A stretch of DNA of 64,000 nucleotides from the NCBI RefSeq assembly GCF_010093065.1, contig NZ_CP048113.1, forward strand, positions 7,582,001 through 7,646,000. The letters run 5' to 3'. A program made the translations under genes and the position numbers. The stretch is from Chitinophaga agri (GTDB taxonomy: Bacteria > Bacteroidota > Bacteroidia > Chitinophagales > Chitinophagaceae). Shown here in pieces: positions 55,194 to 64,000 of this stretch (position 1 is the first letter of the stretch; every line of letters starts with the position of its first letter). The notes beneath the pieces were generated by a model. The model was not told where the DNA came from. It was given only the letters and a program-made list of their open reading frames with translations, and did not search any database.

Positions 55194-56708
55194 ATGAAAA
55201 AGATATTCTTATACGCTTTCTATTTAACATCATTCATCTCCCTGGGGGGATGTGTAAAGGATACTTATCCGGGCGCTGAGATAAGTCCCTATATCGCCAT
55301 ATTCGACATCAGGAACCTGTACAGGGGTGAAGACCTGGTACTGAACAGAGACAATATGAAAGGGGGTACACGCCTGGCTGCGATGGTCGTATCCGATCAT
55401 TCAGGTGGTAACCTGCCGGAGGGCCTGCTGGTAGTGCAGGACGCCCGCCGCTTATCTGCCCTGCGTGGTATCTCTATTCCGCTGGGCGCAGATGCTGCTT
55501 CCTTCGTGCCGGGAGATTCCGTTATCATACATGTGGAAGGTAAAACACTATCGAGAGTAAATGGCATCCTGGAGATCAAGGGGGTAACCAGGGGCGATAT
55601 AGAGAAAGTATCTTCCGGTAATGAGATACCTATTAACCGTGTAACGATCGGCCAGATGCAGACCAGTCCTGATACGTATGAGAGTACATTGTCAGTGATC
55701 GTAAAAGGGACATTTGATCCGCTGCCAACGCCAACGGATGTACTATCCGGAGATAAGACCCTGAATGATGGTTTTGGTGATATTATCTTACATACGGAAG
55801 CAGCTGCGTCTTTCGCAAAAGACCCTGCTTTCGTGAATGCCAACTATTTTGGGATCGTATTCAATACACAGGTGAAGGAAGGACAGCTGGTGCCACAGTT
55901 CAGGGTACGTACCGGTGCGGATGTAAGGAAGCTTAGCTCTGATATACAGGTGGCTCCGGTACTGATCACTGGTTTCATGAGTGATGTGGCAGGTGGTGAT
56001 GGTAACTATGAATATGTGCAGCTGATGGCGACAACGGATATCGACTTCGCAGCGACACCATATGCAGTGGTTGTAACGAATAATGCCAATGCATCTACAC
56101 CTACGGGCTACCCTTCGCAGGGCTGGGCTACCGGTAATATGCGAACCTACAAATTTAGCCTGAGCCAGGGGAAAGCGGCGAAAGGTACTTTCTTCTATGT
56201 AGGGGGTGCCGGTAAAAAGATCAATGGTTCCGGTTCTACAGACATGGCAACGTCCAACTGGGTGAGAGCATTTGACTACACTAAGAATGATGGTGATGGT
56301 TTCGGCCTGAAGACAGGCGGTCTGCTGCCTAATAGTGGTAACGCTTCTGGTATAGCCGTATTTAAGGACTCTGCCGTGACAGTCAATTCTACACCGGTAG
56401 ATGTGATCTTTATCGCCACAGGCGGTAGCCTGTATCAATCGGGTAAAGGTTACCGTATAGCCAACACCGATTTCTATGATATCATTAACCCGATCACCAT
56501 GGCACAACAGCCGTTCTACAGACAGGGATCTAATACACTCAGCCTGGTTTACAACACAGCTGACCTGGGCTATTTCAATATGCTGGGTGGTATGTACAAT
56601 CCGGCTTTGGGTAAGTGGGTAAGGGCAAGAGCACAGAACAACAGACTGCTTACTAAATCTTCTCCGCTTTCAGATATTGAAGGCGAAGGCGCTACAGTTC
56701 TTAAATAA
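55194..56708 (+). CDS. DUF5689-domain outer membrane lipoprotein
   Basis: 504 residues. Lipoprotein signal (FISLGGC, lipidated Cys20). DUF5689 at ~35-270: ISPYIAIFDIRNLYRGEDLV, SDHSGGNLPEGLLVVQDARR, GVTRGDIEKVSSGNEIPINR. The rest, with GTFFYVGGAGKKINGSGSTD and a C-terminal strand-rich segment, may form a second substrate-binding or jelly-roll-like domain. DUF5689 proteins occur next to SusCD pairs and extracellular phosphatases or nucleases in Bacteroidota and are thought to be surface-exposed accessory proteins. Gap of 14 bases to the phosphoesterase gene. Confidence 0.83.
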   Translation: MKKIFLYAFYLTSFISLGGCVKDTYPGAEISPYIAIFDIRNLYRGEDLVLNRDNMKGGTRLAAMVVSDHSGGNLPEGLLVVQDARRLSALRGISIPLGADAASFVPGDSVIIHVEGKTLSRVNGILEIKGVTRGDIEKVSSGNEIPINRVTIGQMQTSPDTYESTLSVIVKGTFDPLPTPTDVLSGDKTLNDGFGDIILHTEAAASFAKDPAFVNANYFGIVFNTQVKEGQLVPQFRVRTGADVRKLSSDIQVAPVLITGFMSDVAGGDGNYEYVQLMATTDIDFAATPYAVVVTNNANASTPTGYPSQGWATGNMRTYKFSLSQGKAAKGTFFYVGGAGKKINGSGSTDMATSNWVRAFDYTKNDGDGFGLKTGGLLPNSGNASGIAVFKDSAVTVNSTPVDVIFIATGGSLYQSGKGYRIANTDFYDIINPITMAQQPFYRQGSNTLSLVYNTADLGYFNMLGGMYNPALGKWVRARAQNNRLLTKSSPLSDIEGEGATVLK

Positions 56709-56722
56709 AAGATTAAACAGTT

Positions 56723-58213
56723 ATGACGCTTAACAGACGAAAATTCCTAAGGAATCTTGGTATTACGGGATCACTGCTCACAGTGCCTTCGGTAATGCTG
56801 AACGCAATGCCATTATTCAAAAAAGGTAACATTGACCTTTCCAACATCACGTTAAAGGGAAAAGTGCAGAGCAATGGTAAAGGTATTCCCGGCGTACAGG
56901 TCACAGACGGTATCAATATCGTACTGACTGACAGGAATGGCGATTACCTGCTGCAAAGCAATGCGACTGCGGAGTTTGTATATATCAGTGTACCAGCGGG
57001 ATATGCGTTTCCGGAAGAAAAGGGCATCGCAGCATTCTATAAGCCACTGACGAAAGGTAATGCGGTGATAAAGCATGATTTCAGCCTGGAAAGACTGAAA
57101 GTGGACGACCGCAAACATACGTTTGTAGTCTGGGCGGACCCACAGGTGAAATCAAAGAAAGATGTGGAGCAGTTAATGAGCCAGTCAGTACCGGACCTGC
57201 AGGCATTGGTGAAATCCTATCCTAAAGACACGTTGCTGCATGGTATCGGTTGTGGAGACCTGGTTTGGGATGAGTTTGAACTGTTTGCCGATTATAAAGA
57301 AGCGGTGTCTAAATCTGGTATTCCCTTCTTTAACGTGATCGGCAACCATGATCTGGATATCGAAGCCCGTACAGATGACGGATCTGCCAATACCTTCAAA
57401 AAACAGTTCGGTCCTACGTATTATTCCTATAACAGGGGAGAGGTGCACTATATCGTACTGGATGACGTCTTCTTTGTAGGTGCTGCTAAAAGCTACATCG
57501 GTTATATCACGGAGAATCAGTTGCAATGGCTGGAACAGGACCTCGCAAATGTGAAACCAGGTAGCCTGATCGTGCTGAGTACACATATCCCGACCTTCAC
57601 AGGTCAGCAGAGACGGAACGGAAAACCGGAGGAAATAGGTGGAGGTACCGTTGCCAACAGAAAACAGCTGTACAAGATGCTGGCTCCTTTTAAAGTACAT
57701 ATCATGAGTGGACATACGCACTTTAATGATAACTGGGAAGAGGGAGATATCATGGAGCACAACCATGGTACGGTATGTGGTGCATGGTGGACCGGTCCGA
57801 TCTGCGGAGATGGTACACCAAGTGGTTATGGTGTATACGAAGTAGATGGTACAGATATCAAATGGTATTATAAATCAACCGGCTTACCAAAAGAAACCCA
57901 GCTACGTATCTATCCGAAAGGAAAAATAAAGGAATCGCCTGATGAGATCTCAGCTAATGTATGGAACTGGGATAGCAAGTGGAAAGTGGAATGGTATGAA
58001 GATGGTGTATTAAAAGGCCCTATGGAGCATCGTGTGGCTTACGATCCATGGGCAGTAGAACTGTATTTAGGTCCAACGCTTCCTAAAACCCGTAAGTTTG
58101 TAGAGCCTACACTCAACGATCACATGTTCTTCGCCAAACCTTCACCTGATGCGAAGAAGATCACGGTGAAAGCTACCGATAGATTCGGTAACGTTTACGA
58201 AGAATCCATCTGA
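56723..58213 (+). CDS. Calcineurin-like metallophosphoesterase with N- and C-terminal beta domains
   Basis: 496 residues. N-terminal twin-arginine type signal NRRKFLRNLGITGSLLTVPS. A beta domain at ~42-120 (calcineurin N type: KGKVQSNGKGIPGVQVTDG), then the catalytic core: Asp139 in VVWADPQVK (Gln141 in place of the usual His), Asp179 in GIGCGDLVWDE, Asn208-His209 in VIGNHDLD, His288 in LSTHIPTF and His331/His333 in SGHTHFNDN. A C-terminal MetallophosC-like domain runs from ~390. It hydrolyses phosphoesters with two metal ions; the DxQ variant is common in this subgroup. As last gene of the susCD operon it probably releases phosphate from the imported or captured substrate in the periplasm. 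Confidence 0.88.
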   Translation: MTLNRRKFLRNLGITGSLLTVPSVMLNAMPLFKKGNIDLSNITLKGKVQSNGKGIPGVQVTDGINIVLTDRNGDYLLQSNATAEFVYISVPAGYAFPEEKGIAAFYKPLTKGNAVIKHDFSLERLKVDDRKHTFVVWADPQVKSKKDVEQLMSQSVPDLQALVKSYPKDTLLHGIGCGDLVWDEFELFADYKEAVSKSGIPFFNVIGNHDLDIEARTDDGSANTFKKQFGPTYYSYNRGEVHYIVLDDVFFVGAAKSYIGYITENQLQWLEQDLANVKPGSLIVLSTHIPTFTGQQRRNGKPEEIGGGTVANRKQLYKMLAPFKVHIMSGHTHFNDNWEEGDIMEHNHGTVCGAWWTGPICGDGTPSGYGVYEVDGTDIKWYYKSTGLPKETQLRIYPKGKIKESPDEISANVWNWDSKWKVEWYEDGVLKGPMEHRVAYDPWAVELYLGPTLPKTRKFVEPTLNDHMFFAKPSPDAKKITVKATDRFGNVYEESI

Positions 58214-58236
58214 TAACAATGTTTCAATTTTTCAGA

Positions 58237-58268
58237 AAAGGCGGGTCATGACAATGGCCTGCCTTTTT
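58237..58268 (+). terminator. Rho-independent terminator of the sigma/susCD operon
   Basis: 11-bp stem (58237-58247 with 58256-58266, two G-U pairs), 8-base loop and T-run 58264-58268, 24 bases after the phosphoesterase stop. Confidence 0.75.
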
Positions 58269-58295
58269 CTGCTATAATATATTGAGTTAATGAGT

Positions 58296-58303
58296 TATAT
58301 TTG
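58296..58303 (+). promoter_or_regulatory. -7 element candidate for the adhesin gene
   Basis: TATATTTG fits the TAnnTTTG consensus exactly. No TTTG lies at the usual distance upstream (TTG at 58282-58284 is too close). If used, the leader would be about 155 bases. Confidence 0.35.
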
Positions 58304-58467
58304 CGCCATCGAGTACTTGGATGTCGATTGAGTGGGATACACTATCGGCATTTTTTTATGGGCATTGTTCGGAAAGATCATAATGTTCTATCCCTTATTC
58401 AAGTAGGGGAGGTACTTCCTTATATCTTTGAATACACTACATGCAGCAGTTGTAAACTGAAACACCT

Positions 58468-61400
58468 ATGAATTCATTTTTCAGTAGGGCACTATCGGGC
58501 ATATGTCTGATGCTCTTCCCCATTCTTGTGTACGGACAGTTACCTTACAGTCCCTGTAGTCCGACAGGAGGAAAAAAGGCCGATGTTCTCGGCGTAGAGA
58601 CAAAATACCGGGCCCCTGGAGGAGCCGCCCCCACCTTCACCATCCCCGCAGGCACGAAATCCATTGTGGTGTATGTTGCTTCGGAAACTGGTATTAGCAC
58701 AGCCCCGGCAAATAACATTGACACATTAAGGGGCGACGAGGATTTCATTACGATCAATGCCATTATTGACATCCCCACCAATACTTCCTCCGGTTTCCTG
58801 AACTATGCGAAGAATACCAACACCAACGGTTCGGGTACAAACGTATATGGCTGGAAAAAGGCACCACTGGGCGCACTTATCCCTAATGCAAGTAAGATAG
58901 GTGATGCATTACCCGACCTGAACAACGTTCGGTTCTCCATTACAGGTAACACGCTGACCATTGCCGAAAATGCGACGGGTATCCACTCTTCCTTCCATGT
59001 TGAATACCTTTCCCCCACCACTAACTCCCTGAATCCTTTACCTACTGTTATACGAAGTCTGCTACATGGTGCTGCTGCTGCCAACACCGACCTTGTGGTA
59101 CCTATTCCGGCAGGAACACAGCTGATCAGTATATCCGCTAAGGGTAGTAACACCAGTAATGCGGACCTGAACAGTGTTAACGGAACGGAAGAAGGATATT
59201 CCAACCTGCATTTCCTCGTAGATGTAGATAAAGCCCGGATCGATGGTTTCGCTACACTGGCGAATGGTGGTTCTGAAGACAGACGGTCAACATATGTTAT
59301 CAGTAACAAGCCAATAGCCGCAACCGGTACTTTGCTGACTTCCGGTGTTATCACCGGCGACTATACGGCAAAGAATACTGATCCGGGTGCAGTAGGTGTA
59401 TATGACATGGAGTTGTATGTAAGTGGTGGCGACCTTGTCATTAAACGTAATGCCAGTTATGCCCGCGACTTTGATGATTCCTATGTACTGGAGTTTTATA
59501 CAAGAACCGGACAGGGGATGAGTGCGGAGTTCATTGATTCGGATATCCGCAATATCGTAAGTGGTTCATATCCTGCCGCCGGAGAGACCAGGACATTTAA
59601 AATTCCTTCCGGTACCAACTTCATTTATTTCAATCAGACAGCCAACGCGATCAACTTTAACTTTGAAAGTAATGAGAACCCGCTGGCGTCTTATGCATAT
59701 ATAGATCTGCAGAAAGAAACAGCTACTGGTTATTACTACCAGCAGGTAGGTTCTTCTTCCGGTACAGGCAGACGTGAAGATAACTTTGCGTTCCGTGATG
59801 TGCCACTGGATAGTACCAGCACTAAAGCACATGCGAATACCGTTGGCTTCAAAGCGGGGTATCCGTATGATCTCACTTTCAAGCTGTCGGCCGATAAAAG
59901 TGAATTAATTGTTACCAACAAAACCGGTCTGGCCAACCAGACGTATCAGTTCCTGTTATCAGCTGATTTCTATGGTGCGCGTCCGGATGTAGCCTTTAAT
60001 CCGGCTAACATCACGTTTACCAAAGGGGCTAACTGTAACATGGTAAAGGCCCATGTACAGATCTGCAACCCCGGTTCCGGTAATAATAATGGTGGTATGC
60101 CGATCGCTTTCTATGAAGGTGATCCGACGACAGATGCAACAGCGAAGCTGTTATTTGTAGGTACTATACCTACACAGATTAAAATGGGAAACTGTGCTGA
60201 CTTCACGTTTGACCTGGATCTGAGCGGAAGAAGCAACCTGAATATCGGTATCTCTATGATCCTGAATGATAATGGTTCCTTTGTTCCGGGTGGAGCAGGA
60301 AGTGCCGTGGGTACGCCTTTCGCACTGAGTAGCCTGGCCACTCAGCATCAGTTCTATACGGAGTGTTACTATGATAACAACCTGTTCAGCACAGTATTGA
60401 ACGTGAATAACTGTCCGGTACTGGACCCTGACCCTAACCATAGTTCTGGTGCTGCAGGCAATTACAGTTACCTGACTACCTATAACGCAGGCGGTCCTGG
60501 TGTGAAGATCACTGATACCGATCTGACGATCATTGATCCTGATGGGGGCACAATCGCTTCTGCGACGATCGTCCTGTCCAATCATCCGGATGGTGCGCTG
60601 GAAGGACTGCATATCAATGGTACGTTGCCGGCAGGTATTATCGCTACAGGTGATAGCACCGGTACGATCGTACTTACAGGTGCCGCGTCCCAGGCTGATT
60701 ACATCGCTGCCATCGGATTAATCGAGTATTATAACAGGAACCTGACACCTGATCAGACCGATCGCACTATTCTTACTACCCTGAATGATGGTACAGAGAA
60801 TGGCCCGGTGGCAACGACCACTGTCCAGATCCTGACTGAACCACGTGTAGCCGTATTTGGTAACGACACGAAGATCCAGGACAACAGTACTACCACCAAT
60901 ACGGCCGATGGTACTGATTTCGGTGTGGTGGCGATCGGTTCGGCTGCTACAGAACACAGATTTGTGGTATCGAATGTGGGAACGGGGGCGCTGAATGTCA
61001 TTAGCTCACCAGCAGTTGATATTGCAGGTGATCCGGGATTCACTATTACCGCGCAACCCGGTACGAACACACTGAACGGCCATGATTCAGCTGCTTTTAA
61101 GATCAGCTTTGACCCTGCTGCACATACAGCAGGTACCTATACAGCCACCATTACTATTCTGAGTGATGATGCAGATACGGATGCTGCTAGTTACACCTAC
61201 ACGGTAAGTGTTGTGGTGCACAACCTGCCGACTGTATCCAATAGCACTGTCAATGTGGATGAAGACAATACATTAAGCTTTGCTGCGACAGATTTTACCA
61301 GCAATTATAGCGATATAGATGCCGCTGCACTGACTACAGTAAAGATCAATACCCTGCCTGCCAATGGGACATTTGAACTGAATGGTGTAGCTATACTGGC

Positions 61401-64000
61401 CGGACAGGAAGTCACTGCTGCAGACCTGGCAAATATCACATTCATTCCGGCCGCTAACTGGAATGGTACCACTTCTTTTGAATGGGTTGCTGCAGATGAT
61501 CATGCGTATGCTGCTACGGCGGCAACAATGACGATCGTTGTCGCCCCGGTTAATGATGCCCCTGTTGCTACTGTACCAGCAGGTATCAGTGTAACAGAAG
61601 GTACACCGGCCAATATCACTGGCGTTTCATTTGCGGACGTGGATGCTGCAAATAATACAGTAACAGTTACGATATCCGTTCCGGAGGGTAGCCTGGCGGC
61701 TACTACAGGTGCGGGTGTAACTGTAGGGGGGACTGCTGGTGCGCTGACATTAAGCGGTACAGTAGCAGATATCAATGCATTTATCGCAGCTGGTAATGTG
61801 GCCTACGCTACTATCTTAAATCCTTCAGCAACAGTCACCGCTACTGTTAATATTAATGACAATGGTAACACCGGCAGCGGTGGAGCCCTGCAGGATACAA
61901 AGACATTCCCGCTGAATATCACGAAAGTCAATACTCCTCCGACAGGAACTGGTGATACAAAAACAACTCCCCGTAATACGCCGGTAAATGGTGCTGTAAC
62001 GGGTAATGATGTTGATGGAGATCCACTGACCTATACGAAAGCAACTGATCCATCTAATGGCTCAGTGACTGTGAATCCTGATGGCACCTATACTTATACG
62101 CCGGCCGCCGGTTATGTAGGCAATGACAGCTTTACTGTTGATATTGCCGATGGTCAGGGTGGTTCGACCACTGTAACCGTTAGTATCACTGTGACTCCGC
62201 CGCCGAATAACCCGCCAACGGGTGCAGGTGACACGAAGACGACCGTTCGTAATACACCGGTAAATGGTGCCGTGACCGGTAGTGATGTGGATGGGGATGC
62301 GCTGACCTTTAACAAAGCAACAGATCCGGCTAATGGCTCAGTAGTTGTAAATAACGATGGCACTTATACCTATACGCCGGCAACTGGTTATACCGGTCCC
62401 GATACTTTCACTGTTACGATCTCTGATGGTAAAGGTGGTACAACTAATGTAACCGTAAATATCACGGTAACGGCTCCGCTGAATAACCCGCCAACGGGTA
62501 CAGGTGACACGAAGACAACCGTTCGTAATACACTGGTAAGTGGTGCCGTAACCGGTAATGATGTAGATGGGGATGCACTGACCTTTACCAAAGCAACAGA
62601 TCCAGCTAATGGCTCAGTAGTTGTAAATAACGATGGCACTTATACCTACACACCGGCAACTGGTTATACCGGTCCCGATACTTTCACTGTTACGATCTCT
62701 GATGGTAAAGGTGGTACAACTAATGTAACGGTAAATATCACGGTAACGGCTCCGCTGAATAATCCGCCAACGGGTACAGGTGACACGAAGACAACCGTTC
62801 GTAATACACCGGTAAATGGTGCCGTGACCGGTAGTGATGTGGATGGGGATGCGCTGACCTTTACCAAAGCAACAGATCCAGCTAATGGCTCAGTAGTTGT
62901 AAATAACGATGGCACTTATACCTATACGCCGGCAACTGGTTATACCGGTCCCGATACTTTCACTGTTACGATCTCTGATGGTAAAGGTGGTACAACTAAT
63001 GTAACCGTAAATATCACGGTAACGGCTCCGCTGAATAATCCTCCGACCGGTACAGGCGACAGTAAGACAACTACACGAGACACACCTGTGAATGGTGTGG
63101 TAACAGGTAGTGATGCAGATGGTGATGTATTGACCTTTGTCAAGGCAACGGATCCTGTTCATGGTTCCGTTACTGTAAATACGGACGGTACTTATATTTA
63201 TACCCCTGCAGCTGGTTATACCGGTACGGATAACTTCACCATTACGATCAGCGATGGTAAAGGTGGTACGACTAATGTAACCGTGAATATCACTGTTACA
63301 CCGGTTGTTACGCCACCGGTGAACAATCCTCCGACCGGTACGGGCGATACTAAAATTACCAACCAGGATACGCCTGTAAATGGCGTAGTGACCGGTACAG
63401 ACGTAGACGGTGACGCACTCACTTTTACGAAAGCTACTGACCCTGCGCATGGTTCCGTGATCGTACATGCCGATGGTACCTATACTTATACGCCAGCTAC
63501 TGGTTATGTAGGGAATGACAGCTTCACGATCACTATCTCAGATGGGAAGGGTGGTACTACTACGGTAACGGTAAATGTTATTGTTACTGCTCCTGCAAAC
63601 AATCCTCCGACCGGTACGGGCGATACTAAAATTACCAACCAGGATACGCCTGTAAATGGCGTAGTGACCGGTACAGACGTAGACGGTGACGCACTCACTT
63701 TTACGAAAGCTACCGACCCTGCGCATGGTTCCGTGATCGTACATGCCGATGGTACCTATACTTATACGCCAGCTACTGGTTATGTAGGAAATGACGGTTT
63801 CACGGTCACAATTGCTGATGGTAAGGGTGGTAGCACGACCGTGACCGTTAACATCACGGTTACGCCGGTAGTAACACCTCCGGTTAATAATCCGCCAACA
63901 GGCACTGGTGATAGCCAAACCACTAATCAGGATACACCAGTAAATGGTACAGTAACCGGTACAGACGTAGACGGTGACGCACTGACCTTTACGAAAGCCA
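58468..64000 (+). CDS. Secreted adhesin-like giant with cadherin-like tandem repeats (3' end beyond the window)
   Basis: The frame is open from 58468 to the last base: at least 1844 residues. Residues 1-~24 are a signal peptide ([11 protein letters not shown]). Residues ~25-790 are beta-rich and not recognised; they contain Cys pairs and short segments such as [20 protein letters not shown]. Residues ~794-918 resemble a choice-of-anchor D/ASH domain ([20 protein letters not shown]). Two cadherin-like units follow (~919-1155: [33 protein letters not shown]), then at least seven ~92-residue repeats with a DVDGD calcium-type loop, DGTYTYTP and DGKGG. Such proteins are surface or type IX/type I secreted adhesins; the C-terminal sorting domain that would decide is outside the window. 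Own transcription unit. Confidence 0.85.
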   Translation, partial: MNSFFSRALSGICLMLFPILVYGQLPYSPCSPTGGKKADVLGVETKYRAPGGAAPTFTIPAGTKSIVVYVASETGISTAPANNIDTLRGDEDFITINAIIDIPTNTSSGFLNYAKNTNTNGSGTNVYGWKKAPLGALIPNASKIGDALPDLNNVRFSITGNTLTIAENATGIHSSFHVEYLSPTTNSLNPLPTVIRSLLHGAAAANTDLVVPIPAGTQLISISAKGSNTSNADLNSVNGTEEGYSNLHFLVDVDKARIDGFATLANGGSEDRRSTYVISNKPIAATGTLLTSGVITGDYTAKNTDPGAVGVYDMELYVSGGDLVIKRNASYARDFDDSYVLEFYTRTGQGMSAEFIDSDIRNIVSGSYPAAGETRTFKIPSGTNFIYFNQTANAINFNFESNENPLASYAYIDLQKETATGYYYQQVGSSSGTGRREDNFAFRDVPLDSTSTKAHANTVGFKAGYPYDLTFKLSADKSELIVTNKTGLANQTYQFLLSADFYGARPDVAFNPANITFTKGANCNMVKAHVQICNPGSGNNNGGMPIAFYEGDPTTDATAKLLFVGTIPTQIKMGNCADFTFDLDLSGRSNLNIGISMILNDNGSFVPGGAGSAVGTPFALSSLATQHQFYTECYYDNNLFSTVLNVNNCPVLDPDPNHSSGAAGNYSYLTTYNAGGPGVKITDTDLTIIDPDGGTIASATIVLSNHPDGALEGLHINGTLPAGIIATGDSTGTIVLTGAASQADYIAAIGLIEYYNRNLTPDQTDRTILTTLNDGTENGPVATTTVQILTEPRVAVFGNDTKIQDNSTTTNTADGTDFGVVAIGSAATEHRFVVSNVGTGALNVISSPAVDIAGDPGFTITAQPGTNTLNGHDSAAFKISFDPAAHTAGTYTATITILSDDADTDAASYTYTVSVVVHNLPTVSNSTVNVDEDNTLSFAATDFTSNYSDIDAAALTTVKINTLPANGTFELNGVAILAGQEVTAADLANITFIPAANWNGTTSFEWVAADDHAYAATAATMTIVVAPVNDAPVATVPAGISVTEGTPANITGVSFADVDAANNTVTVTISVPEGSLAATTGAGVTVGGTAGALTLSGTVADINAFIAAGNVAYATILNPSATVTATVNINDNGNTGSGGALQDTKTFPLNITKVNTPPTGTGDTKTTPRNTPVNGAVTGNDVDGDPLTYTKATDPSNGSVTVNPDGTYTYTPAAGYVGNDSFTVDIADGQGGSTTVTVSITVTPPPNNPPTGAGDTKTTVRNTPVNGAVTGSDVDGDALTFNKATDPANGSVVVNNDGTYTYTPATGYTGPDTFTVTISDGKGGTTNVTVNITVTAPLNNPPTGTGDTKTTVRNTLVSGAVTGNDVDGDALTFTKATDPANGSVVVNNDGTYTYTPATGYTGPDTFTVTISDGKGGTTNVTVNITVTAPLNNPPTGTGDTKTTVRNTPVNGAVTGSDVDGDALTFTKATDPANGSVVVNNDGTYTYTPATGYTGPDTFTVTISDGKGGTTNVTVNITVTAPLNNPPTGTGDSKTTTRDTPVNGVVTGSDADGDVLTFVKATDPVHGSVTVNTDGTYIYTPAAGYTGTDNFTITISDGKGGTTNVTVNITVTPVVTPPVNNPPTGTGDTKITNQDTPVNGVVTGTDVDGDALTFTKATDPAHGSVIVHADGTYTYTPATGYVGNDSFTITISDGKGGTTTVTVNVIVTAPANNPPTGTGDTKITNQDTPVNGVVTGTDVDGDALTFTKATDPAHGSVIVHADGTYTYTPATGYVGNDGFTVTIADGKGGSTTVTVNITVTPVVTPPVNNPPTGTGDSQTTNQDTPVNGTVTGTDVDGDALTFTKA
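61945..64000 (+). repeat. Tandem 276/288-bp coding repeats in the adhesin gene
   Basis: Repeat units start at 61945, 62221, 62497, 62773, 63049, 63337, 63613 and 63901 (the last cut by the window): periods 276, 276, 276, 276, 288, 276 and 288 bases. The two longer units carry four extra residues (PVVTPP type) in the linker. Units at 62497 and 62773 are almost identical at DNA level, as are those at 63337 and 63613, showing recent duplication or gene conversion. Each encodes one cadherin-like domain. Confidence 0.93.

Noticed and set aside
62154..63918. Series of - strand open frames with similar repeated proteins
   Set aside because: They mirror the cadherin-like coding repeats on the + strand; their similarity only reflects the DNA repeat.
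61945..64000. Regular repeats as a possible CRISPR array
   Set aside because: Units are 276-288 bases, contiguous and coding, with no unique spacers.

Overview
The window reads as chromosomal DNA of a Bacteroidota bacterium, most likely a Chitinophaga-like member of the Chitinophagaceae. Grounds: a SusC/SusD pair driven by an ECF sigma factor and FecR anti-sigma, DUF5689 and DUF4974 proteins, a TonB receptor inside a biosynthetic cluster, a possible TTTG-N19-TAnnTTTG promoter, few Shine-Dalgarno sites, and a lanthipeptide precursor with a pinensin-type leader (pinensins come from Chitinophaga pinensis). Species assignment is inference. No rRNA, tRNA, CRISPR array or transposase was seen.

Layout. 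1-2012: end of a DHA2/EmrB drug exporter and its TolC partner, closed by a terminator. 2220-17217: a class I lanthipeptide locus in two converging parts. The + strand operon encodes a C39-peptidase ABC exporter, a split LanB (glutamylation and elimination proteins) and a LanC-like cyclase whose zinc ligands are mostly missing. The - strand operon runs from a small His/Cys-rich protein through an ABC-2 exporter, a TonB receptor and finally the 62-residue precursor. An alpha/beta hydrolase lipoprotein lies between the two. 17301-20477: a DUF922 lipoprotein, a Bcr/CflA exporter and a divergent AraC regulator.

20750-37952: four + strand genes of unknown function: two small paralogous repeat proteins, a 1151-residue beta-rich protein and a 4075-residue giant with internal LysM-like and Ig-like modules and no signal peptide. 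This is the least explained part of the window. 38007-40157: a TIGR04222-like membrane protein with a Gly/Cys tail and a shrunken tandem copy. 40343-42481: an AT-rich patch with a DUF1508-like protein and a PIN-domain protein, then a methyltransferase. 42676-45003: a small charged protein, a Bor-like lipoprotein and an FAD-linked oxidase.

45311-47903: an MlaE-MlaF-MlaD lipid transport operon with a strong terminator. 47904-48487: non-coding, holding a 38-bp near-perfect inverted repeat. 48488-58213: ECF sigma, FecR, STN-SusC, SusD, DUF5689 lipoprotein and a Tat-type calcineurin-like phosphoesterase, a self-regulated nutrient uptake locus. 58468-64000: a secreted adhesin-like giant with almost identical 92-residue cadherin-like repeats, cut by the window end.
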